Shown here piece by piece: positions 12,783 to 46,889 of a DNA stretch of 64,000 bases. Where the stretch lies: the NCBI GenBank assembly GCA_905160935.1, contig CAJHZI010000382.1, positions 718,501 through 782,500 on the forward strand. Direction: 5' to 3'. The position numbers and the translations under genes were made by a program. The notes beneath the pieces were generated by a model. That model worked only from the letters and a program-made list of their open reading frames with translations. It was not told the origin of the DNA and did no database searches. Every line of letters begins with the position of its first letter. Position 1 is the first letter of the stretch. The stretch is from Enchytraeus crypticus. Lineage: Eukaryota; Annelida; Clitellata; Enchytraeida; Enchytraeidae.

Positions 12783-13227
12783 CTTTTTGATTCACCTACA
12801 TTTTGAAAGGTTTGATAAAGTGTTTTCATGGGTGGGTCTTTACAGTGTACAACAGCATTTGAAAGTATTAACTGAAGAAAGTTGAAAATGTAAAACTTTC
12901 AGCAACTCTTTGTAATTATAAATTAATCTCATTTATCATGTATAAATAAGTCTGTGCATCTATTTAGCATATTGTTTCAATGAATTACTTTTTCTTTTTA
13001 TCGTGCATAGACTTATATTTTAATGCAAAAGTGTACACTGTACAGTAACTGCGTAGTATTTATGTATTTTAAAGAAGCTTCTGATATTATACACATGACT
13101 TGCCTTACACTGTATTTGGACTTTGGAGATCTGTTGTGGTATCTCTGATAATATCTCGTTACTTATTGCTCGTACTATAAGACATTGTCTCCTAATCATT
13201 TTAGAATATGAAAATGTAGGACAAACG
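12783..13227. other. Spacer after MBD2/3, nothing recognised
   Basis: AT-rich single-copy-looking sequence between the MBD2/3 polyadenylation signal and the palindrome. I see no gene, RNA or repeat in it. Confidence 0.5.
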
Positions 13228-13271
13228 TTTACTAATACTATTTCTATTAAAATAGAAATAGTATTAGTAAA
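13228..13271. repeat. Perfect 21-bp palindrome with 2-nt loop
   Basis: TTTACTAATACTATTTCTATT, two bases, then its exact reverse complement. It lies between the convergent MBD2/3 and MMUT genes, 0.45 kb past the MBD2/3 polyadenylation signal. Confidence 0.9.
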
Positions 13272-13557
13272 TTCTGTACGAACGGCAAACTTAAGACAGT
13301 AAAATGGTTGTTAAGATCGATAATAACTGCTTGAGGTCTGTAACACTGATGTGATCCAAATATTACATCGTAATCACTTTAATTTAACGATTAAGCATAA
13401 TCATATAATACATACTTCTTTATACAATGCTATACATACAAACATTGCAAATATTATTAAGCAAGAAATCATGCAACATTCAAAAATGTCACGCTTTATG
13501 AGTTTGTTAATAAAAGCAATCGAATGTTAAACAAATTATTTATCTTTAATTACTATA

Positions 13558-13698
13558 GAAAGCTGGTAAAGCTAATGGTAACGTCAGTTGCCTCGTTCGA
13601 AAGCGATGTCAGTGACGGGCGAGCCCAGGATTTGAACCACGTACATACTGATCCGCGGTCGAATAACTTACCGACGTCGCCACTGGCTCCAGCCAATA
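13558..13698 (-). mobile_element. SINE family A
   Basis: Full-length inverted copy in the MBD2/3-MMUT spacer: AGAAAGCTGGTAAAGC left, CACTGGCTCCAGCC right. Confidence 0.87.
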
Positions 13699-14395
13699 TA
13701 ATAAGCGATATTGTACTATGTATAGCTGTACAATGTATTTGTATAGATTAACCAGCACCTACATGCCTCAAAAGAGTAAAGACAATTGGGGATAAATCGA
13801 TTCTATTATTTCACTGATGACGTGCTGCTTCAAGCATAGACATCATTGCCCTACACAATGTTATGTGAGTCCCAATGTTGTGTCTATGTTATGTGCATTA
13901 ATACTTTTAATGCACATAAACAACTATCTCACAGTAATAAATATAAACATTACGTAAGATATTCATTATCCACTTTCATTTCAAACAGTTTGTTGGTCCC
14001 TGTTGCACATCCAGCAAAACAACAATGCGTCTAAATTCAATCTAATTGTAATTATCATTACATTAGTCAGACATTGGTTTGAATGATTAATCATAGTGCG
14101 CCTGAGGTATTTTTTATATACAGCTATGTTCTGTTTTATTTTGAATAAATAATACAGTTTTAGCAAAATTACATTCTGAAAATTAAACAATATAATGCAA
14201 TTCATCATTATTGGCAATCATCATCATCATCATTATTAAGGGAAGATGATGATTGCAAATCATCGAAAATCAATCGTATCGATTAATGCACAACTTTTAC
14301 ATCATGTACAAGAATTCAGTTGATATTCAGTTACAGTTGAACATCATACAGTGAGTTACTGCACATGAGACACTCGATACCCTTAGCGATTTTAA

Positions 14396-15434
14396 TACAC
14401 TGTGTTTTTTTATAACTGATACCCCAAATGGTCGTGAAATTTATAGCACTTGATCAGCAGCCAATTCTACAAAACATAGAGAAATTTCGTTTGAATATAT
14501 TTAATAATGTGAAAGTTATAGTTTCGCGAATATGAGTGGGGTCTGGTAAGAAATTCCCAGTACAGAATTACGAGCGTGTTACATTTAGCGTAGATTATCT
14601 CTATAAAAATACTAGCTAACACGCAATATAAAAAGTCTGCTAATGCTATTTTGAAGAGCAATCATTTCCTTTCAATAAGACGTAAAATAACTTCTGATAT
14701 GTTCTTAATTGACAAAGTTATTGAACTTTTTATGCATGCATTGCTTGAAGAGAATTAAAAAAAGTAAAAAGTAAACACGCATGATAGTGAAATGATCAAT
14801 TACGTTGATATCTATCACTTTCAATACCACATGTTTAAACCGTTAGGCGATTTAGTCCATTTTCCGTATAACCAGTCTAGTGAATGTCCAAGATTTTACT
14901 CTCAGATCAGCGCGGCTGGGATTCGAACCCGCGAGAGTTCAATTTACCTCAGGATCTGAAACTTCATGACGTTACCCCTACGCTATTGGACATTCTAAAC
15001 AAAGAAGAGAACTCCGCTGCAGTGGCTGCGGTGATAGCAGTTGTACCCAGACATGCAAGCATGCATTAAAAGTTCAATAACTTTATCAATTAAGAACATA
15101 TCAGCACGTATTTTGCGTAATTTTGCAAAGAAATGATTGCTCTTCAAAATAGCATTAGCTGAAATTTTGTGACGCGTTCTCTATTATATTTTTAGAGATA
15201 ATTTTACGCGGCATGTAACACGCCCGTAATCCTGTACTGGAAATTTCTTATCTGACCTCCTCCTATTCACAAAACTATAACTTTCACGTTATTAAAGATA
15301 TTCAAACGAAATTTATCTATGTTTTGTAGAATTGGCTGCTGGTCAAGTGCTGTAAATTTCAAGAACATCGGTCAACTTCTTACGACTTCATTGTTAAAAC
15401 AATTTGGGTTATCAGTTATAAAAAACACAGTGTA
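14396..15434. mobile_element. Fold-back (long terminal inverted repeat) element
   Basis: Two arms of about 350 and 380 bp in opposite orientation (about 14396-14745 and 15055-15434), high identity by eye, with a small length difference near the outer end. Outer ends TACACTGTGTTTTT and the complementary AAAAACACAGTGTA; read as CACTGTG... inside TA, this would fit a Tc1/mariner-type TA target. The loop contains a family C SINE. No coding capacity seen. The right arm ends 36 bp downstream of the MMUT stop codon, so the MMUT 3' UTR probably runs into it. Confidence 0.85.
14760..15000 (-). mobile_element. tRNA-derived SINE, family C, nested in the fold-back element
   Basis: Minus strand: A-box-like TAGCGTAGGGGTAA, B-box GGTTCGAATCC, then GCGCTGATCTGAGAGTAAAA, and a body with AAACATGTGGTATTGAAAGT, GTGATAGATATCAACG, ending TTTACTTTTTACTTTTTT. 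The head is bracketed by AATGTCCAA and TTGGACATT. Copies: 53995-54180, 5535-5640 and 49490-49780. Confidence 0.8.
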
Positions 15435-15469
15435 CAATACAACAAATAGCAGAAGATTGCTTGAAGGGT

Positions 15470-36608
<21,139 letters not shown>

Positions 36609-37384
36609 TGCTAATAGAACTGTGATTTCCTATATCAGGAATTATCTGTAAGAAAAGAGACAAGAGCTAATAAAAATGTTTACTGGCTCATATTGTCAAC
36701 ATCAAAATTCAACCTTCACCTTGTCAACAACGATCTCTGATACAAAACCACAACTAGTCAAAACGTAATTTAATATTTATACTGGTTCAAGAAGTCATGA
36801 TAAAATTGTGACACCATTCCAATCGTAATTTCACTTTTTTACAATTAAATTGTAATGGAACATATGCAACAGATTTCAAGATGTACTTCGAAATACTTAC
36901 AATCATAGAATGGCAACAACAATAAGTATACCGTTCTACAGTCGTTAATGACGAAATATATTAACTTAATTTAATTAATAATACAGCACAAATACAACAA
37001 ATCAGTCCAAAGAACAAAATGTGTATATATTGTAATGAATGTTTTCAATTTAGAATAGCGTAATAGCGTAACGGTTGCGTTTCTAATCAAATGGCAACGA
37101 TTACTAATAACCATGGAGAGGAAGGAGGAGATGAAACATCAATGCTTCCAGACCCAGTGTACCGTACGTTATGCAATTCCACATACACCGGTTTCATGTT
37201 CAGCTAAGTCGGAATCTCTAAGCCACCACAACTTTGTAATCATTTTTCCATATTTTTACGGATAAGTCATAGTAATCATACCAGTATTAATATCTAAAAC
37301 TGCTCGGTAGATATAAGATCTAAATTATTTTGATATACTGTACTGTGACTTTCACATTTTAACATTCACAATCTAAGGGGGGAA

Positions 37385-37624
37385 GTCTATTAAAAGCGGT
37401 TATAGAAGGTAGAATGAAAGGGAAAGAGGCAGAGGCAGGCCGTGATTAGGTATGTTCATAGAATAAAGAAAAAACATCATTTTAAATTATCTTAAAAAAC
37501 CTTATTTTAAAGATCTTTGGGTATGTTATATGACTTAAAGACCCACTCATATGTGAACATGAAGAGGACAGCGAAGGACAGAGAAGAGTGGATATACCAC
37601 GGACCTGCCAGGAGGCTGTGCACT

Positions 37625-37683
<59 letters not shown>
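37385..37683 (+). mobile_element. LINE 3' fragment with long (GA)n tail
   Basis: Same family. The C-terminal coding remnant (37535-37610) leads directly into about 55 bases of (GA)n at 37627-37683. It lies in the MMUT/SNX13 promoter spacer. Confidence 0.75.
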
Positions 37684-37686
<3 letters not shown>

Positions 37687-38201
37687 ATGACATTCTGGTA
37701 TACTTTTATATTTGTTATGCACATGAACAAGAAAGAAAACCAATGTCGGTTAAGCAATGTCGGTAAAGATACCAGCAATTTCTTAGCGACCTGACTTTAT
37801 ATAGTGACATTCTGATATACATTTTTGATGGGTGTGGTGACACATACTGGTGTGTGATTGATGACAAAAATGTAAACAAACACATATAAAATAAATAAAC
37901 AATATTATTAAAATAAAATTAGAAATAAATTAATACTAATTGGGTGAAATATATATCAAATAGGATTTTTACGAATTAGATGAATGGAAAGAACTGTCAA
38001 ATCAAAATAGAACCGCTAATTAGTGTCAGCATATGTATGACAAGTCCTGTTGATAAGTAGACCAGTTCAAAGGATTAAAGCTAGTGTAAAACTTTCCCTA
38101 ATTTAATGCTTGTATTTTGGGCGTTTTCTTTAATGTACGACTTGTTAGAATTGTTCCATTGGACGTATATGGATTATCAGTAAATTGTCTTGTGTTGACA
38201 G

Positions 38202-39220
38202 GTAAGTTAGCGAAATCATTAATTGCCAATATGTGTGTCATAAAGAGAAATATATTTTCGCACAGCTGATAATCGTGCTGTATTGAATTTTATTGTCTTG
38301 CATTTTATTTCGAATTGTAAAATATATATTGACTTTGGTTCAAGCTGCAGTTGACAGGGATTCTAACATAAGATCAGTAGTCTAAAATGAATTTCTTCCA
38401 GGGCCTTTGAAAATTTGATATGTTTAATTATGCTGAGAAACTAAAGTTATGAAAATTGTTTATATATGCGACAGAGGTATAACTAGTCTTTGAATGGACA
38501 AAGAGAAAAACAATTAAATGAAAGGTTGTAAAGCTGTGTCCACGATCAGTTTCTGTCATGACAGATAATCATCTTCTAAAAATTGTTGTTGCAAATACTT
38601 GTACTTTCAGTAAGTCCTAAAATGACTTCAATTATGATCTCTGAAAATAGGAGAGCTGTACTATTCATCCTATATACTTAATGATCTTAAATGATCTGGA
38701 TATAGGTTATAAAATTTTATTAAATGCTTACATTTTTTTGAATGCTTTTCTATTTCTTGTTGATTTCATCTCCAATGTTTTCCTGAGGATTTGAGTATAA
38801 AACTAAACTAAAAGCTAAAACTAAACTAAAAATTAAACTTAAGAACATGCGTAGTACTTACGTTAAGTAGAATCTGACTAATTTACTTATTAATCATGAA
38901 TACTGGAATCATTTTCATCCTTTCTTAGTAATTACTAAGAAATGCTGAAGAATAATTCCGGTAATCACATCTTTCCTACCTGAAAGAGTGGCTAAGATGC
39001 CTTTCAAATGGATTTGACTTGATGGATATTTGAAGCTCATTGCGATTAGAAAGGTTTACTATTTACACATAAGAAGAGTTGTTAACTAGACAGTCTAGTT
39101 GACGATACACTAATTAAAAGCTCTTTTGACAATTTTTGTTTTGTGTGGAGACTTGAAATAGGTACATTTGTGGATTGTGTTTTGAAATGTAGCTTTAGCA
39201 GGGATTTTGTTTATGTGTAG
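38202..39220 (+). other. Candidate 5'-UTR intron of SNX13
   Basis: Begins GTAAGTTAG at a consensus donor and ends with a T-rich tract and TAG directly before the SNX13 start codon. The implied upstream exon would be non-coding. No transcript evidence is available here, so this is inference. Confidence 0.4.
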
Positions 39221-42200
39221 ATGGCTGTATCACTGACTACATTTGGCTGGTGTGGCCTCGCTGTCTTGCTGTTTGTTGGCAGCTTTGGTCCTCAAGGAGG
39301 GCTCTATATCATATTGCTAGTTCTTCTTCCACTTTTTGGGTTGTACTACTTATTCTAAATTTATTATAATCACTTCAATTCGTTAAATAATTGTGAAATA
39401 AATATTATACGTAGGTATATGAATAGTCAGATTTATTACTATTTAATGTATCTGGTCCTCGTGTTGTGCTCGGGTGTGGTTGGACCACTGCAGAATTGGG
39501 CAACTGCAAACAATCTGCTGCATGTACGTAAGAGGCAACTAAGGCAGGAGCTGAGGATGGCAAGAGGGGACCCACTTCACCATGAAATATTGTCCCCAGG
39601 ATTAAATGTTAATTAATCCATATAATTGAGGAAGGCAATGGGAAACCACCTCAGAAGCCAAACTTTTACCAAGCTATAGGCTGCATAAGGTATGGATAAG
39701 GCATAGACTTTGTGAAGGGATTAACTTGTTGATCTAAGGAGTACTCTTATGGAGCAAGAAAGCAGACTTGAGCATGAATATGTACCTTGAGCCTGCCACT
39801 TGGCAGTGCACTGAAGAGAGAGAGATATCTTGTATTGTGGTATGACATCTGGCTTATATGTCATGATTCTAATTTTGAATCCCGAGGCTCACCTGGTATC
39901 TAGTGCCATCTAAAATATAAGTTTATGCCTAGAACTTAATTTTATTCTGACTCATTTGCTTTTAATTACAAACACTCAATGTTAGAGCCAAAGTCCGATG
40001 TAATACAATAGTTTTGATGGTGCCATTTAAGGATGCTGTGAAAAGATTTGTAAAATTAAATTTAAAAATATTAGTAAGGTACCCAAGACCTTTTAATTGC
40101 CTTCCTTTCATCAATACATTTTTCAATACATTTACTTGGGCTCAAAGCAGTGGGAGGGGGGATCTCACATTCTATGAGGAGGGACTATATCTTATAATGT
40201 GGCTTGGAGTGCATAAGGTTGCTTTTTATCCTAAATTTAGAGTTATGCTTTTAAAAGTCAATATATGAAAGTAAGTAGTATTAAGCAATGTAGATATTTA
40301 CACTATGTAACCATCTGTGTTCATCAAAGCTATCAATGAATAAAATAGCTCTAATATTGAATTGTTGTAAAATACTAAATAAATACAAATTAAAAAATAT
40401 ATATAAATACTAATAGTAATTTTGTTCTGTAATAATATCCAATTTAATCATAAAAGTTAATTAACTATTGTAAGAGTGTTGTCTGGAATTGTTGGACTAT
40501 GAGGGATTTCAGGGAAACTTTCTCAGGGATTTCATTTTGATTGTTTAGCAGATTTAAAGTTAATAAAATGTATTTGACTATTTAATTTAATAATTGTCTA
40601 TGTGCAGCTTGCTAGTTATGCTGTATCAGTGTGCCAATGAGAGGAGCAGGCAGTGGATCATATCAGCATCAGCTGATGAAACTAAACCTACACCAAAGAT
40701 AGGACTACAGAAGGTAGAGCTACTTATTGAAATACAGCCGGTTGTGAAGTGGGTTTTGTCACTTGAAATTGGGGATCAAATTTCACCTACTTTTGAATTT
40801 GTGTCATTCGTATAGCTGTTTTGATAATTTCTAGAACTCCTATGTGAAATGTTACATGAAGTGTTTATGTGAACTGTTATATGTGGAATGTTTTCTGGAA
40901 TTATTTTATTTTGCAGAATATACTGTGGCTTCTCATTTAAAGTGCTTTGAATTCTTTTTTGCAGACTGTTATGTGAATTTTTATATGACCTTGACCTGTT
41001 GTTTGGACTACTATATGATCCTAAGAAAAGGAAGTTAATTTTTTGTAGTGTAAGTTGACAGAAAAGTAAGACAATTGATAAATAATATGATAGTTTTGAA
41101 TATGATCTAGAGCAGTGATTCTATACTTAGGGGATATTTGTTGACATCAAATGTCAATTGATAGTATCTCATTTTCCTCTCTCATGCTGATTTTGCTCTC
41201 TCATACACATTGAATTCTTTGGATTCATCTCATGTGAGAAACTCATTTATGTGTATTATTTGAGACCAGTATGACATGTTAACTTAGTTCTAATGGAAAA
41301 ATAGAATCATAAACATTTTGGAAGAAAATGAAAGAATATTTGCCATAAGTAATGTAAAAAAAGCATTCTATTAGTTCGGAGTGTATTTATTAAGGGCTGC
41401 AGGTCTGTGCAAAATGCTAAATGGATGAGTTATATCAGACTGACTAAGCCAGTGAAATGTAAGTTAGGTGTCCAACTGTGTGTCAGTAGCTGCAGGGTTT
41501 GATTCGAGGATCGTCTTCACTAATATCTTTCTAAAAATGAAATAGCTATTTAACTCTTCCTTAATGGTAAAAATACCACCAACAGTTTGACCATGTAATT
41601 ACGACAAGTCAGAAATATTAGTTACAAAGTGATCTTGAATTAAAATTATCGCTACCTGGCTATTTGGGAAGTGGAAGCTATATTGTGGGTGAAATAATTG
41701 TACGAGATTATACAAGAGTTGTAATCATTATATACTTAGCTGCTGGTGGACGTGTTCAAAGGAAAACCAAAGCTAAAGATTGACAAGCGTATGACAGGAT
41801 CCAGTGTGATTGATGACGTATTGCAAGAGGTAACTATTTTATGTTTATCCATTTGTGCAAATGTGTATTAACTGTAATCTGCTAACTTCTGGGCCGGTGG
41901 CCTATTGGCAAGTTGTTTGACAGCAGTTCAGTAGGTGCATGGTTCAAATCCAATGCTCTCCCATCACTGCCATTTTATCGAGCAAAACGGTACATTTGTT
42001 TTTAGACCCTAAATATGTCTGTGGCTTTGGCTTTAGCGTTCTGTAGTTGTTGCTACTGTGTATTGACATACTTTAGTGCTTATTCCTGCAAAAAATTCTT
42101 TACTGAATCTTGCTGACTTATTCATTAATTATAATTTGTTCTAAAACAGTTACTGATCTACACATATCGAGACTATATACATCAGTGGTATTCAAAGATC

Positions 42201-42474
42201 AGTGACGATGATCAGTTTCAATACGACATCAGACAAACGCTGCAGCGAGTCGTTATCGCTTTCTCTGAAAGGTTTGTGGAAACAACGCCCTATTGCTACT
42301 CAAATATACAGTACATGTACGTAGATGAAGAAGATGGGCTCTAGTAAATTTTAATTTTCTGCTACTGTGGCTTATAAGTTTGCATTAATTTTAGGTTTCT
42401 ATTACTGTTTCCATGCATATAAGTGAAGAATATTAGTCCTATGGAAACATTTAGTTTGCATCAACATTAATATA

Positions 42475-42508
<34 letters not shown>

Positions 42509-45500
42509 ATTACTGGCTGGAGCCAATGGCTATGTTGGTAAGATATTCGACCGCGGATCAGTATGTGCGGGTTTCAAATCTTGGGCTAGCCCGTCACTGA
42601 CATCGCTTTAGAGTGTGGAAACTGTCGTTAAAATTAGCTTTGCCAGCTTTGTTTATAAAGCAATGTTAATAATATCGTCATTAATTTCTTTAATTGATAA
42701 CGTTTTTCAAGTGCAGTATGTTATTTTTCGTGTGATAAATGCAGAGCTAAGGATGTCGATTTGGTTCCATATCTAACTCGACGATTAGTGGATGATTTTG
42801 CATCACATATTCGTCTCTATCGGAGGACTCTGAAGAAAATGCTGGATGACAAAAATGATAGTAAGCTTTAAAACATCCTGATATGTAGAATTTTGTATTG
42901 ATATTCTAGACATAGTATTGTTTATCAAAAATTAAATCATATGCTTGCAATATTCTGCATCTAATGCTTGGTATTGTATAGACCATGTTGGCAATCCATA
43001 CAGAAAATTGTAATTAAATTTTAGTGTAGTTTACTTAAATACAATTGTCCTTGTCGCTCGTCAAAGATTTCTTGAGAAATCAAAAATCACTGTACCTTCA
43101 ATCCGCCATTGCTTTTAATGTACTTACTAACTTTGCACTACACCACTGTATCATTGGGTTTTTTTCTATATTATTTCTCTATACCACTCCGATTAATATG
43201 TTCATTGCATATCTGTGTTGGATTGTATTTTTAGACATGTATGTAGTGATATTTTATTTATTTATTTATTTATTCATTTATCACACGCATTCCACAAGAA
43301 CTACATGACAAATGGTCTACAATAGATGAAAAAGCGTATGAACGGAAATAAAGGCCTTGGTGAGGCACTTACATATTCCTAGAAGATAAATCGTAGGAAC
43401 CAAAATTATAAACGCATTAAAAACATACATCAGATAAATTAAGCAATTTGCGCTTATACCATTGAGTCCCATAAAACAGTTGAGAGACAAATAAAGTTTA
43501 AAAATTACTGTGAATTATGTGTGAAGTTATACAATCAAAGGACCTTTAATATCACTATCAAATATCTCTTGAATATACTTACATGTAGATGATTTAGAGT
43601 AATATAAAAACAACAGAATAATGCACTTGGCTAAATATTGAGCGAGAACAATAATAGGTTAAAATATATAAGATATGATAACTAACCAGCTAATTTATTA
43701 TACGTGAATAGTTTATGTGGATAGTCTGTAGCTTATACTTTGTTTATTTGTGTTAAAATCTATGTTTTATGTGAAAAGGGCGTGTGATGATATGCTATAT
43801 GCTGTATGTTAACTCGCTGTGTGCTGCCTGATCAGGTACTAAGCCTCCTCCAAACATGGAGTCGATATTCTTCGATCTTGAGTTGGAGATGGAAAATAAT
43901 ATCTCTCGAGATCAAATTTGTCTGCAGGAGGAAAGTGAAAGGCGTAAGTATATTACTGAGTACGTTTATAATATACTTTATGTAAATAAAACTTAACTGG
44001 CTGGGGCCAGTGGCGAAGTCGGTAAGACACTGGACCGCGGATCAGTGTGTGCGGGGTTCAAATTCTGGGCTCGCCCGTCACTGACATCGCTTTCGAGTGA
44101 GAAAACTGATGTTAATCTTACCAGCTTTTAAATAATAATTAATCTTCTTTTATCTGTATCATTCATTCATAGCAGCCTATACACCACCTAATACCTATAT
44201 TTTCGTTTATGCTCAAACACACACACACGCGCAAGCACACACACTGTCACACACATACACTTATATAAACACATATCTGATGTGCCCCGGAAATAACTGC
44301 AGCACAAAGAGTAAATGTTCAGTTGAGTAACAATCCTCACCCTACCAGCACTACATGAACAAAAACGCTTAACTGATTATTACATAAAGCAAATTATCGT
44401 ATATTCAAAGTATCGTATTATTGTATATTATCGTGTCATATATTAAATACATACTATAATGCATACATACTAATATACTTGGATATTTTGATCTTTATTT
44501 AAACATGCATGTAGTATAAGTGGAAATGTATAATATGCATTACAAAATTTGTGCACTACAAAATGCTTATTTAGCATTCATTTTATGAAATTGGACTTGA
44601 ATTTTTTTCTAAAAGCCTTATATTATTTTATGTATGCAAAAGTCTATTGAATACTTAATTTATGCTTCCAGAGATGTCATGAAACAAATCCTGTCTTTTA
44701 TCTATTAGCCAAGTATTAACTATTCAATGACTAGGAACAAAGAAAATGCAGTAGCCAATTTTATAATTGCGATATTTTATATTCCATCAGAAACTACATG
44801 CTTCCAGAGATGTCATGAAACAAATCCTGTCTTTTATCTATTAGCCAAGTATTAACTATTCAATGACTAGGAACAAAGAAAATGCAGTAGCCAATTTTAT
44901 AATTGCGAAGCCCTAAAAACGTTATGACATTGAAACGGATACTTGTAATTGATTTATTGATCTAGTAATTGATTTATTGAATGATTGATGGATTTGATTG
45001 AATGATATGATGCTATAGAATACCTGAGAGAATTGAGTGAAGTTTTAATGTTCTTACTCTTACCTGCTGGAGACTTTCATAACAAACTCTTCCGATACAT
45101 TACTCGAGTAAGAATTTGCTAATTGATTGCTCTGCCTGATTAATATTAATTGTTTAATTATTTACTGTATTATTATGAATCTATGATATTTAGTCTCAAT
45201 ATTAGATTAATATCACTCTAGTAGTTATTATTGTTTTTTTATTTATTTTCTATGTCGAGTTCTGTAGCTATGTCATAACTAAAACTTGTCTTTGAGACTG
45301 ATTTAAAGCTAATCTCACATTGATATACTACTTTCTTTTTTCTTTCTTTTCTTTTCTCCCGTCACTGACATTGCTTTCGACTGAGGAAACTGACGTTAAC
45401 CTTAGCTTTACCAGCTTTTACTTTAAGAAATTTGTTTATCATTCTAGTCAACGATTTCACAATAAGCTTAAAGTCTGATCATAGTTCACATTTTACATGA

Positions 45501-46793
45501 TAAAGGTGATACAGTCTGCAACTCCATCATCTATGTTTACTCCTGTGGGACCTAGTGTAATGTTGTAATCTATTTTTTCAATAGGTGCCCATGAGATCAT
45601 TATAAACTTGACCGTTAATTCCTTTTCTTTTTAGGGTATTGCCTTTATATCATTTTATTGAGCTTTTTTTGCTCTTGGGCTTGAGTTTGATTTGAGATTA
45701 CCACATGCCATCAGTGATGACAGTGAGTGCTTTGCACTCTTATTAGTGTTGTTGATTTGAAATCTTTTATGTAATTACATGTTTTGTAGTTATCTCTGAA
45801 TATTATGATCATAACTGACTATAAATTTATATATCTATATTTTGAATTTATATATCCTTGTATGTAGCTAGATTCTGAAAAAATATATGATCTCGTTCCC
45901 TTGTTGTGTACAGGTTGCTAAAAAATAGGCCAGCCTTAAACTACACTTATTGTAAGAGGCGACTAACCAAGACCAGAGGGAGGCAATGAGACTCCATCTC
46001 TGAAGACATTATTCCCAAGCTTAAGGCTACATTTATGTGTGGATAAGGTATAGCCTTTTGTGAAGGAACCAACTTGTTGATCGATGGAGGGCATCTTGTA
46101 GAACGTGACAGCTTTAAAAATAGAAATAGAGAAAAATTTAAAAATAGAAAATTTTCTGTTGGGGGTCAAGTTTTTTGATACAGTCTGTATATCATCATCG
46201 TCAGTTCTTTGCATATTGCGAGGAGAACATATTGCGGCAACAATATGAGAATATAAGAGAACATATTGCGGCAACACCCCTCCGTTCTTTTCTGTCTTCT
46301 GCAGCCCTCACAGCATATTCCCATGAAATGTTCAAAGTTTTCAAATCTTTGTTGATCATGCTGAACCAAGTACTTCCAAGGTCTTCCTTTTTTCCTCTTT
46401 CCTGGGCTTGGCTTCCAATTCATTGCAGTCTTTGCATATCTATCATCAGGCATTCGTATTACGTGACCCAAGAGCCTTGCCCTTCTTTCCACAACTATTT
46501 TATCTAATTTTCTTTCTCCAAACTTTTAAAGTACTGTTTCAATTTTGATGTGCTCTCAATAATAAATTTTTAGTATTCTTCTGAGACATCTTTGTTGAAA
46601 ACAGTTAATTTTGTGTTTTATTTTATTAGTATTTTCCCAGGTTTCACCCACGTACATCAAGACGGGCTATACGATGGTTGAATAATACATTTTATTCTTT
46701 TAATAATACATTTGTTACATTTTGTCCTACATCAAATCTATCACTTTTCCAAATATGTTGCAGACTTTGAAAGACATCATATGCCTTAGCTAT

Positions 46794-46889
<96 letters not shown>

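Larger units (their letters stand above)
36609..39220. promoter_or_regulatory. Divergent MMUT/SNX13 spacer, probable bidirectional promoter region
   Basis: The two start codons face away from each other across 2.6 kb. A strong donor (GACAG|GTAAGT) after position 38201, together with an acceptor-like TTTATGTGTAG immediately before the SNX13 ATG, suggests a 1-kb SNX13 5'-UTR intron. Transcription would then start before about 38200, shortening the shared control region to 1.6 kb. A LINE 3' fragment ending in (GA)n at 37385-37683 lies inside it. I see no TATA box that I would trust. Promoter activity is inferred from layout only. Confidence 0.45.

Noticed and set aside
14884..14998. tRNA-gene-like A and B boxes in SINE copies
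   Set aside because: No proper cloverleaf, the sequence continues into SINE bodies, and copies recur at several sites; these are SINEs, not tRNA genes.
39221..39356. 45-codon membrane protein ending in a stop after exon 1
   Set aside because: The donor GG|GTTGTA inside it joins in frame to the exon at 40608, restoring the SNX13 N-terminus.
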